From Leptoclinus maculatus (Eukaryota > Chordata > Actinopteri > Perciformes > Stichaeidae), in assembly GCA_032191485.1 (NCBI GenBank), contig JAVDOI010000008.1, forward strand, positions 299,501-363,500: a DNA stretch of 64,000 bases. The letters run 5' to 3'. The notes beneath the pieces are model-generated. The model did not search any database. It saw only the letters and a program-made list of their open reading frames with translations, and was not told the origin of the DNA. The first letter of the stretch is position 1. Each line of letters starts with the position of its first letter. The position numbers and the translations under genes are program-made. Positions 41,853-51,505 of the stretch are shown piece by piece.

Positions 41853-42800
41853 AACACAACCGTCGGACAGGACGCTCTCGTCCCGTAGTAATTAGACTTG
41901 ATAGTCTGCACTTATAGAAATATAGGTCATAAAATGACCCCAGGTCTGCTATTACACACTAGCATACTGGCTGTATTTTGTGTTCGTTGCAGTTGTTTGA
42001 AGAGTGAATGATGGAACCACTTTGAATTCACACTAGTGAGCAATTTGATTCAGGCACAGGTCACTCTGTTCTGATCATATAAGAGGTTTTAATTGCATCT
42101 ATCTTGTGCAGCTGTGCAGCATGTTTCTGCTACTCTATTGTTTCCTTTCACACCTAGTATTTGTTTTGATTGGCTAGAAAGCGCTTATTACCTAGCATTC
42201 ATTTAAAAATAAGGAAACAATACATAAGAGAGCTTAGTTAAACAAATAATGGACCCAAGCCCATTCTGCCAAATGAAACGAGAAGCTGTTCATTGCTGCA
42301 TCTTTTTCATTCCTTTTGCACTTTCCGTGATATGTGAGTTTCCCTGTTTGTTTAACTTTATTGAAAATTTTTATTATGTTGCTTGCAGTTTGAAGAAAGC
42401 TGAGTAGATGAAAGAAGATGAGAGTGGATGATAAGGTATGAAATAAGTGTTTGTTGTGCTCAGGAAGCCCATTTCCTACTGAACACCAACATCTGGCTTG
42501 TGTCTTTAGTGGGAAAGCACTCATCAGACAAATGACTGCAGTAGTCTCGGGTATTTATCGGATCCAGCTCCGATCGGCAGTGATGGAAACACCCCCCCCA
42601 CGGCACGTTGCAATGACTATGACCGATTCTTTGTCATCTCAGCCACAAAATCCGTCCGTCGTCGTCCAAGCTGCACTCAAACATCGTTCCAAATCAGTCG
42701 GCACCGAGTTTGAAGAAAGACTGAATACGTAACAGATGTGAAAAACAAGTAAAAACTGTAACATTTTCTACCGTTTACTGTTTGTGAAGTCGAAGATAAC

Positions 42801-43160
42801 ACACCAGAAGAAAAACCTTTCACCTGCTCAGTCTGTAAGAACTCTTTTAACCATGGTTCAAATTTACAGAGACACATGAGAACCCACACAGGAGAGAAGC
42901 CTTTCACCTGCTCAGTCTGTAAGAACTCTTTTAAGCGGCGTTCAAATTTACAGAGACACATGAGAACCCACACAGGAGAGAAGCCTTTCACCTGCTCAGT
43001 CTGTAAGAACTCTTTTAAGCGGCGTTCAAATTTACAGAGACACATGAGAACCCACACAGGAGAGAAGCCTTTCACCTGCTCAGTGTGTGATAAAAGATTT
43101 CGGCACAAGTTGACTCTGAAGCTACACATGGTTACTCATACAACAAACAACCGGCTTTAG
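42801..43160 (+). pseudogene. Truncated inverted copy of the zinc-finger exon (4 fingers)
   Basis: The open frame carries four C2H2 fingers and the same TTNNRL end with TAG at 43158-43160. The frame is closed upstream by TAA near 42757-42759. The linker and first exon are absent on this strand, so I call it a 5'-truncated copy. Fingers 1, 2 and 4 match fingers 3, 4 and 6 of the gene. The third finger has an RRSNLQR helix where the gene's fifth has HGSNLQT, so finger units have been exchanged or converted. An unseen upstream exon could still make it expressed. Confidence 0.7.
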
Positions 43161-44008
43161 TGGTTCTGTTTGTATATAAAAGGTAATTCTGACACACCAC
43201 ATGGCACATAACGCAGGGGAAGAAATATGGTGCTTTTTTCCTATTGTTTTAATTTGAGAGCATTGATTATTGATTCCACGTTCAGATTTTGAATTGTTTC
43301 CTCTTGCTTCTCTACAGAGCGTTTTAGTGTCTTTTAGCTTTTTTTGGCACTGGACTGTTTTAGTTCATTCTCACTGCTCTTATCAGCCATGTTTGTAGCT
43401 GACTATTGTGCTGACTTGCATTCATTAAATGTCCAGAAACACAACTCTAAATAAATGCTTGTGTTGTTCTGTATCTGCTGGTTGTGCAAATAAGGACCAT
43501 ATCAACTGTAAAATAATTCAATATGTCCATGTTGTGTTTACAGCTTGTTGTGCTGCATCTCTTTGTACTTGTTTTGAGTGTCTTTGTACTTGTTTTAGTC
43601 TCTTTGGAGTTTTTTTGTGTCTCTTTGTGGATGTTTTGCCCCTTTTTGTACTAGTTTTGTGCTTCCTTCTCTGTATTTTGAGTCTCTTTTGGTTCACATC
43701 TCTTTAAATGACATTTTGTAGGTGAAGGCCAGAGGGTTCCCCTGACACTTACAGCCCCTGAGCCTGTAACCAATTGACACATTCTTTGATGCGTCCATGA
43801 TTGTAGCTTTGACAAATGTATGAACATAAACTTTGTGTTTGAAAGAAAAATAAAAAACAAATGTGTGGACATAAACTTTGTGTTTGAAATAAAAAACAAA
43901 TGTGTGAACATACGTGCAGAGAAGCACCTGTCAATGAGGATCCATGTAGGTGTAACATGCAGGATGTTCATGCTATTCCCCCAGATCTTCCAACCAATTA
44001 GACTCTAG
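42816..44008 (+). repeat. Inverted repeat, right arm (1,193 bp)
   Basis: This is the inverted partner of 37482-38674. It starts at CCTTTCACC inside a zinc finger and ends at GACTCTAG, two bases before the terminal repeat of the hAT element that begins at 44011. See the left arm for the alignment. Confidence 0.93.
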
Positions 44009-44734
44009 TGCAGGCATGGGCAAACTACGGCCCGCGGGCCATATACGGACCGTTGGGCTTTTTAATCCGGCCCATCGAATATTGGTACAAAATTGTAAAA
44101 ATTATAGTAAAGACCGCATTCATTTTGCCTTTTTCCTGCAATACCCGGCGTTTCAGTTGATCCCACTAGATGGCGCAATCCAGACACAATTGACCTTTGC
44201 TGGAGTCTGGTCTATTCTCTCTAGATGACGCCCACACCTGCGTTAACTACTTGATTGGTTCTTAGCAGTCACGACGTTTCCTTCCCTGATTCGTCACACC
44301 CCCATCACGTGACACTTACCAGGAAGCTCACAAACAACAACATTGATTACCGATCGACTACCAGGTTAATTTAACATGGACAACTGATTACAGATGTTAC
44401 TGACCTTGTTGTCTTTACTAGCAGCTGTTGTTCAGTTAAAGTCTGCATTATTGTGGAGGAAGCAGCTGTTATTGGAGCGATTAGTGAGCAGCGTGTCCAG
44501 CGGCATTATCAGACCTACGGAGCGGCCGTCTGCAGTCACGTTAGCGGCTTTGAGCAACAAATGTACTTCCTGTTTACACCGGCACCCACCATCATGCCCA
44601 GTGTACGTGAATAGTCACGTGATATTCGTTTTCAGGTCTTTTAGTCTGGGCGGAGATCATTTAGAAAACGATGCTGAAACGCCATCTTTGAAATTTGAAA
44701 TTCACCTTTAACTGCATTGAGCCCCTCTGTAACA

Positions 44735-45456
44735 ATGAGTGGACCAAATAAAAGAAAAGCCGACAGTGAGTGCCGAGTGTTTAATGATGAGTCGACAGCT
44801 AAATATCTTTTCACTGAAGTGCGATCAAAGGCTGTGTCTAATTTACCAAGAAACCGTTGTGGTTTTCAAAGAATACAATATCAATATACAACAATACTGT
44901 GGACATACTGACACATGAATGAGCTGAACATGAAGCTACAAGGGAAAGATCAATTTGTGCACCAAATGTACACAAATGTGAGAGCCTTCAAAGCCAAGTT
45001 GACTTTCTTCTCAAGACAAATTTCAAACAAATCATTCGCTAATTTCCCCACACTAGCGACACTGAAAGAGGCCCCTCGACATATGAAGAAATACAACAAA
45101 TCGCTGGACGACCTGCACGGAGAATTCTACCGTCGGTTCTCTGATTTTGAAAAAATGGACAAGTCACTTCAGCTGGTGTCATGTCCCCTGTCACAAGCCT
45201 ATGAAACATCGCCGCAGGAGTTGCAATTGGAACTGATTGATCTTCAGTGTGACTCCGTCTTAAAGGAGAAGTTCAACTCCCTTAAACTGGATGAGTTTTA
45301 TGCTTCACTAAGCGAAGCCAAGTTTCCAAACATGAGGAGGATGGCACAGAGGATGCTGGTGTTGTTTGGCTCTACCTACGTGTGTGAGCAGACGTTCAGC
45401 GTGTTGAACATCAACAAATCAGGCCACAGTTCCCAGTTAATTGATGTTAACTGATA
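44735..45456 (+). pseudogene. hAT transposase relic, 5' part
   Basis: A first frame from ATG at 44735 opens SGPNKRKADSECRVFNDEST and KYLFTEVRSKAV, as in the BED-finger start of transposases related to the GTF2IRD2 C-terminal domain. It shifts frame after about residue 40: the next frame continues QETVVVFKEYNI. A large internal part of the usual roughly 600-residue protein is missing. A second frame (44915-45454) holds NELNMKLQGKDQFVHQMYTN, then the region before hATC with MLVLFGSTYVCEQTFSVLNI. It ends in TGA TAA near 45451-45456. The catalytic core is mostly lost, so it is inactive. The tail of the domain lies beyond the nested insertion. Confidence 0.8.
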
Positions 45457-45469
45457 ACACCTCAGATCT

Positions 45470-45477
45470 GTCCTGAG
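45470..45477 (+). repeat. Target site duplication, left
   Basis: GTCCTGAG, identical to 46720-46727. These flank the nested hAT element. Confidence 0.95.
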
Positions 45478-45729
45478 CAGTGGCGGCTGGTGGAAAATGT
45501 TCTTGGTAGGGCTGTGCCACATCCAATCAATTTCAGCAAACATCCCAGAATGATTTAATGCAAACAAATTAAGGTATCAAACGCGCATTACTACTTTGCA
45601 GTTAAATATTTAACATTTATTCCAACACGAAAAAAAGCAGTAAATAACACTTTCACAAACACGTCAGGACATCTTATTTTAGTCACCCTCACAGGGAATT
45701 CAGTATAATATAATATATATAACATATAC

Positions 45730-45930
45730 TAATATTCTGTATAATATAATAATATATATATATATATCATATAATATTCTGTATAATATAATAATATATA
45801 TATCATATAATATTCTGTATAATATAATAATATATATATCATATAATATTCTGTATAATATAATAATATATATATCATATAATATTCTGTATAATATAAT
45901 AATATATATGTCATATAATAATATTCACTA
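45730..45930. repeat. 36-bp AT-rich minisatellite
   Basis: The word ATTCTGTATAAT recurs at 45776, 45812, 45848 and 45884, exactly 36 bases apart, with an earlier copy near 45733 at a longer spacing. All of it is inside the nested hAT element. Confidence 0.9.
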
Positions 45931-45936
45931 TAATAT

Positions 45937-45939
<3 letters not shown>

Positions 45940-45981
<42 letters not shown>
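45940..45981 (+). repeat. (CA)n microsatellite
   Basis: About 21 CA units within the nested hAT element. Confidence 0.95.
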
Positions 45982-45988
<7 letters not shown>

Positions 45989-46620
45989 ACTATATATCCA
46001 TTTCTCAGACAGGTGCTTCATGTCCCTCACTCCCTAACTGTCCATGCTGGTTCTGTCCCCGTTGTTTTAAAAAGATAAATAAGTTATTATCATGACGTCA
46101 TCCAGCGAGTCAAACCTGTCTGGTGTACAGCTAGTAGAGAAGCTTCATGTACTGCTTCTCTTTCCTGCTAGTCTGCTGTCTGATTGTGAGGTCAGGCTGA
46201 TCTGGGATCAGCTCTTTCAGTAGTTTCTCCTCTCAGTTCTCCTCTCAAACGGGTCTTGGAGGAGTAGTGCTCACACTGGCGCTCTCCTGTAGAGACTTCT
46301 CCTGACGAGAACGCGCAGCTTGGGGCAGGAAAAAAACTGCCCCAAGCTGAATCTATTTGAGGACGCTGATTGGCTGAATTGTATGTCACTCATTTATATC
46401 TTTACTCAGCATTGGCTAAACTGCTTTATAGACCCGCCTCTTTGGGGCAGTTTTTCCAGCGCCCCAGCAGCTGAGACGTGCACACACAGAGAGGAAGAGC
46501 AGACAGGCAGAGAGGACAAGCAGGAAAAGCATATATTTACCGCAGATATCATATTTTACACATATTACTGGGTGATTCCATGTTTCAAAAACACAAATAT
46601 TGACAATTTGTATAGTTCAT

Positions 46621-46665
46621 TTTAATTTTAATTTTATTTTTATTTTTATTTTTATTTTTATTTTT
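46621..46665 (+). repeat. (ATTTT)n microsatellite
   Basis: Imperfect TTTTA units next to the right end of the nested hAT element. Confidence 0.9.
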
Positions 46666-46719
46666 TGTAGCTCTAGGGGGGGCGGCGCCCTAGCGCCCTC
46701 TATGGACCAGCCGCCACTG

Positions 46720-46727
46720 GTCCTGAG
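46720..46727 (+). repeat. Target site duplication, right
   Basis: GTCCTGAG, pairing with 45470-45477. Confidence 0.95.
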
Positions 46728-46803
46728 AATTGCCACAACCAAACTGACACCAAACTTTGATGCGGTGGCAAAAAAGGGTGACCAACAACACTGTTCCTAC
46801 TGA
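46720..46803 (+). pseudogene. hAT transposase relic, C-terminal end
   Basis: The frame VLRIATTKLTPNFDAVAKKG and QQHCSY with TGA at 46801-46803 is the end of the hATC domain. Removing the nested element and one target duplication restores the same frame as the 5' part, although stop codons already lay upstream at 45451-45456. Either the host transposase was dead before the insertion, or those stops arose later. Confidence 0.8.
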
Positions 46804-47165
46804 AATTAAATGTAAGTTTTCTTTACTGTTTAGGTAATGGCTTTTACTTGTAATTTATATTAGTTCACACAAACACTCTCCATCTATCTGCTACTGGCCC
46901 GGCCCGTCTGTCAAATTTTAAAACTCATTGTGGCCCCTGAGCCAAAAAGTCTGCCCACCCCTGGATTAAAGGCTTCTTATTGTCAGTCTCCACCAGCAGG
47001 AGTCTCACCTGTGACAGCTCCAGGATCAGCACTCTGGACAGCTGCTGTGATAAATAATAGGGATTGTCTCAAACAAACAAACAAACAGAAATATTCATTG
47101 AAATGGTAAATATTCTATGATAACATATTCTAATCTTTAAATATGTTCATTAATTTCTCCTCCAG

Positions 47166-47426
47166 ATGCTCCAAAGCTTCCCTCTGTGTCAGTGAGTCCC
47201 TCTGCTGAGATAGTGGAGGGCAGCTCAGTGACTCTGACCTGTAGCAGTGATGCTAACCCAGCAGCTAACTACACCTGGTACAAGGAGGATGAAGACTCAC
47301 CAAAAGCATCAGGACAGATCTTCATCATCACTGACTTCAGAGCTGAACACAGTGGGAATTATTACTGTGAAGCCCAGAACAGAAGAGGACATTGTAACTC
47401 AACTTTACATCTGACTGTTGTAGCAG
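47166..47426 (+). pseudogene. Orphan Ig C2-set exon, CD22/Siglec-like
   Basis: An intact exon lies between CTCCAG (47160-47165) and GTAAAT, in the phase 1-1 arrangement of Ig exons (261 bases). It encodes APKLPSVSVSPSAEIVEGSS followed by VTLTC, a YTWYK core and SGNYYCEAQN with the expected Cys pair, a C2-set domain typical of fish CD22-like/Siglec-like receptors. No partner exons (signal peptide, other Ig, membrane) were found within several kb on this strand. I therefore take it as a remnant of a lost gene, although its frame and splice sites are undamaged, so recent loss or a distant partner is possible. Confidence 0.65.
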
Positions 47427-47944
47427 GTAAATAATGTGCGTTCACCTACACGAATCTCTTTACAACAGATTTTACTTGGTGTTGGCAGAAGACCCTCACA
47501 CATGAGTGTCTATTATTCCCCTCATCAATCGTCAGTATTTCCTGAGCAATTCTGTGGCACTATGATTGTGTTCATTAATGCATCTAAAATATTGTCATCT
47601 GTTGCCTAAATCTAGCGGTTCATTCGTTCAGTGGCTTGCTGGGTTTATTAAATACTTGTTCGTGTGGTCAGTGTTTCTGTTTGGGTTGCTTGACCCAAAT
47701 TACATGGAGCTAAATAATAAAAGGGTTTTTCCTTTCTTTATTATAATTTGGGTGAACTGAGCCTTTAAGCTATATCTTTGACAAAATAAGAGTTCAGTCA
47801 GTATTCACTGTTGATGTTTCTTTATTATCATTTATGTGAGAAATGTGTGTGAAGTTGGAATACCATTATCTATGTTTACACACAAGAATATAAACTTCAC
47901 TTGTGCAGTCATTTTCTGGTGATTTCTCTCAAATGATCATATCT

Positions 47945-48262
47945 GGAGACGACTGAGGCAACTCTACCATCTTTGTCTGGAGCTGCTCGCCATCCGGTCC
48001 TCACCTCTCAAGCCGCCTGAAGGGGCCCTTTCAGCACAGAATTCTGGGTATCTGCATTCTTCAGTGGGTCAGTCTGATCCCACTCAGCATAGATCTTCCC
48101 TAGTCAGTCCAGGTAGGCCTGAAGTGGATCCTGAAAGTTTGCAGTAGAGGCCTGGTTGTATTTGCTCCAGCTCCCTTTTCCCCACCTAATGTGAGGTTAT
48201 TACCCAACAAAGCTGATAAAGGAAGAAATAACCATTAACTAACACTAGATGGCAGCGTGTTC
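47945..48262 (-). pseudogene. Fossil of an NLR terminal exon
   Basis: The stretch aligns, with many substitutions and small gaps, to the last exon of the NLR gene (58158-58488) and continues into its upstream intron. Shared words include CTGCATTCTTCA / CGGCATTCTTCA, AGTCCAGGTA, GCCTGAAGT, AAAGTTTGCA, TGCTCCAGCTCCC, GCTGAT and ACACTAGATGGCAG. The reading frame is not kept. It lies 0.5 kb downstream of the orphan Ig exon, tail to tail. Confidence 0.75.
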
Positions 48263-51235
48263 ATTTGTTGTAACTCTGAGCAGGAGAGGGTCTATTTTTC
48301 TTTGCTGATGGGTTATTTTTACTTACTAAAAAAATATTTTTGTTTGTCATACTTCGTAACATTCCGTCTGTCATTGCCAGAACATGCTACTTTTTTAATC
48401 CCGATGTAGAAGATGAAAATATTATAAAATGGAAAGACAGGAGGCTAAATGTTAAAGGAATTGACAAACATACAGTGTTTTTTATTAATGTATCTTCTTT
48501 GTATTTACAAAGCTTTTATAAGCTAATATGTTCAATGGTAACAATGTCCAAAATCTCAATCGAATGTTGACTTAAAGGTTTCACCTTTGAATAAAATGTA
48601 TTTCTTCCTTTCTACTTTTAAAATTGTTTATTACTCTAAAGTTTTTAGAATTTTACATTATTTCCAAAAGCAATTTTGATGATTTGATATGTGTCATATA
48701 AGACGTTGTGATGACTTACATTTTCTTCAGGTCTTTTGAGCAGATAGATAAAAGATGTGTAGAGAAGTGAAGTTCCTTAAAAGTTGTGCTGCTTTTTTAA
48801 AACAAGCTGCAAGACTTAAAAATGAGGAAGTCACTAAATTGCACAAGCGTGTGACAATGAAATGTACTTATTTATCAGAAATGATTACTAACTTTTTGTT
48901 ACTTTAAAAACATTAATCATGTAAAACTTTATTCTAAAATCTCTTGCATATGTTACTGGTTAATAGCTGCTGAAGATGGACACATCCCTATTTTGAAACA
49001 TGTCAAATTCGTATGGTGAAAAAGCACTATTATTCCTAATACTATATTAAATGATGCACAGTAAAGCCTAAAAACCACCCAACATCATACCCACAAAAGA
49101 AGTGGAGTGAATAGAGTGAAGTATGCCAGAATTAGAGACATAAACATTACGAGAGGTCACAAGAGGTCGTCATGTGAGAAACAGCCTCTCCAGCTGTTCC
49201 ATTGTACTTTTAGAAGCTAAATAACTATATATTTAACTTCCTTTATCCTTCTACATGCACAATCTATCACATACAGCAGTTAGAAATCATTTTGGAGAGC
49301 TGGAACCGTCTCCAAAGCTCTCCAGGCCGGCGAGCTACGGGAGGATTGCGCAATAGCTGGTGTGTATTGGGCTGTTGTAGAGCCCCTGGTTGGTCGATTT
49401 TAATTTTTTTTCTCTCTGTGCACGTGGCTGGATGTGGCCAATCGAATGGCGTTAACTGATTTACCAGGAAGTCTTTAGTTTTCCGAAAAATTCCGATCTA
49501 AGCCGAAGACCCGGCGCGTCAGCGCACGAGACTGCCTCGCTGGAATGTTGTCCCCCCCGCGTATTTGACCCCCCTTCCTTTTTTTCACAACCTTATTTAC
49601 AACGGAATGGACAGTTAGAGCTGTTTCAGCGGTCAAAAAGGAGTTTAAGGACACGGTTTGATGATTTTGCTTCAAAACTGTGAGTACCATCCCATAATTA
49701 TTTGGCTGAGTTATCGTTGCTGGGGGCTGCTGTTTCCCCGGTAAACTTTGAAGGGGTTCCCGGAGAGGAAATCGGAGATGTAGGTTCGGAGCGTGGTTGA
49801 ATGCTATTGTTGCTAACTACCTAGCTTTAGATGAGGTTGAGAAATTACTTTTGAGGGACTATTTCTGATGCGTGTCTCGGCCAAATGAACACGAAAAAGT
49901 GACGAAATATCGCACGAAGCTAGCAAGGTTGTCGTAGATCGTGTTTTATTGTGTTTTGAGTGTGTAAAGTGTTACACATGCTTCGGTTCATGAGAAATTC
50001 TTCGTTCAAACATTATGCTGCATTGTTGTGGAAATATTATATTTGCGACCGAAAATGGCTTTTCCTCGGAACCGGCTCGGTTCTGCTCGGTCCACCTGGA
50101 CCAAAATGGGTCCGGGTCGGGCCCAGAAGTGCCAAAACTGTTGTCTCAGTGTGAGAAATGCAAGGATTCATTCAGTGATTTTCATCCCAGAAATTCACAT
50201 TTAGGGCTAATATTTAATCGACTAAAATCAAGAAAAGTTAAATGGTCTCACGCAACTACACAAGCAGTCTTATTAATAATCAATTCTCAAAAGTGTAATA
50301 AAAACGTATGTACATCCACAGACATTGGGTACCTGATGTTTAGGTACCTAAAATAAAATATATTATGTAAAGCAACTTGGACAAAGGAATAACTAAGATG
50401 TATTAATTACAAACAATCTGCAAATCACAGTTAGACAGAGTAACACATTTATTAAAAATACCATCTTTTAAATCTTACAGCTTAATTTGACTGAAAACTC
50501 TTTAAACTGGCAAAGAAGTCTGGATTAAAAAGATGATGATACACTTGCATGATCAACCTATCATTATCAAATCTATAATAGCCAAAGAAAGAATATGCAA
50601 ATTATGCAGCTGCTGTAAAAAACAGCTCAACACATTCCTTACATCTCTTAGAAATTACAATCCAGAAATTCAGTCTTGTGGTGTTACAAGACACTCCGAT
50701 AATGTCTGAACATTCATGAGGACATCTTATGGGGACATACATTCTGAAAGATACTATAGGACTGCAGGGGAAAACAGAGCGACACGGCGCAACGCGCCAT
50801 ACTCTGAAAACAATCAGCGCCACAATATGCAACCAATCGCCGAAACGCTAACAGACTGCCTGTAGCTAGCTAAAAACGTTACACTTTAGCATGTCAAAGG
50901 ATTATTTTGCACTCTATGTCTACCAGGGGTGCAGTTAATAACTAAAATGATGATGGGATGGGACAAGTTAGCTGTTAGCAAGCTAATGTTAGCTATATGT
51001 TAGCAAGCTACTGTAGTTAGCTAAGGCACTTGCAGACATAAAACTGCATAACTTTCTGATGTATCAACATTCCACTGAAACAGAAGTTGCATTCTGTCAA
51101 CATTTTTAGCATTACATACAGAAAAATAGTTAAAAATAGCTAAAACTGACTTTTGGACAAAATGCATGCTAACAATGTTAGACATACTGAGTGCTAGGAT
51201 CCCAGTTTTCCCTCTTTCCTGCTGATGCCTCATGT
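48263..51235. other. Intergenic, with a GC-richer island near 49.27-50.16 kb
   Basis: No exon recognised. From about 49270 to 50160 base composition rises, with CpG-bearing stretches (GGCGCGTCAGCGCACGAG near 49513; GGTCCGGGTCGGGCCC near 50109), while both flanks are AT-rich. This might be a decayed promoter, or a mobile element with its own promoter. I could not find target duplications. Confidence 0.35.
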
Positions 51236-51241
51236 TTTATT
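51236..51241 (-). promoter_or_regulatory. Candidate poly(A) signal of the Siglec-like gene
   Basis: TTTATT on the plus strand reads AATAAA on the minus strand, about 265 bases after the stop codon. Confidence 0.45.
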
Positions 51242-51505
51242 GCCTGTATCCTAACTTTTTCAGCTTATAAAACTATAGTTATGGGTTCTGTACTCTGTTG
51301 GTAGTGCATCCCATCACGCAGCAACTTTTAGGCATTTTTCTGTTGTTTGCTAGCAGACAAAAGGTGACAAGGAGGCACCTTCACACAATAAGTAATTGGA
51401 GAGTGAGGAATTGTTTTCCCCTCCTGCACTCTGTCTCTGACACTGCTGCTTTGTAAATATTATTGTTGCATCATATTTTGGTCTCTAAAATTAACCTGGG
51501 CATAT

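Larger units (their letters stand above)
40528..42815. other. Zinc-finger gene 5' flank and spacer of the inverted repeat
   Basis: The first part (to about 40.7 kb) should hold the 5' UTR and promoter of the minus-strand zinc-finger gene. Beyond are an AT microsatellite (41242-41305) and a compound CA/CACACG tract (41789-41852). No coding exon is recognised on the plus strand between here and the inverted finger copy. Confidence 0.45.
45478..46719. mobile_element. Nested non-autonomous hAT element, 1,242 bp
   Basis: The element starts CAGTGGCGGCTGGT and ends with its exact reverse complement ACCAGCCGCCACTG, giving 14-bp terminal repeats, and sits between perfect 8-bp duplications GTCCTGAG. 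It has no transposase frame. Inside are a 36-bp AT minisatellite, a CA tract (45940-45981) and an ATTTT repeat (46621-46665). It was inserted into the hATC part of the older transposase. Eight-base target duplication and CAG...CTG ends mark it as hAT. Confidence 0.93.
44011..46963 (+). mobile_element. hAT transposon (BED/hATC type), decayed
   Basis: The left end CAGGCATGGGCAAACTACGG and the right end, read inward as CAGGGGTGGGCAGACTTTTT, are related hAT-type terminal repeats. Between them lies a transposase relic ending in a hATC dimerisation region, and a second transposon is inserted in that region. The left flank CTCTAGTG (44003-44010) resembles the NTCTAGAN target favoured by Charlie-like hATs. 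The right flank GATTAAAG does not match it, so a target duplication is missing at one side. A deletion or rearrangement at one edge would explain this. Confidence 0.85.

Noticed and set aside
45729..45977. Minus-strand frame with a YYTEYYMIYIL repeat
   Set aside because: Translation of the 36-bp AT minisatellite inside a transposon.
44011..46963. Possibility of a domesticated hAT gene
   Set aside because: The transposase has a frameshift after the BED region, lacks most of the core, has stops before the hATC end and carries a nested insertion, so it is a dead transposon.
48340..48570. 76-codon frame (FFNPDVEDENIIKWKDRR) that looks faintly Ig- or receptor-like
   Set aside because: No Cys pair, no splice sites in phase and strongly AT-rich surroundings. 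It could be an exon relic but I cannot support it.
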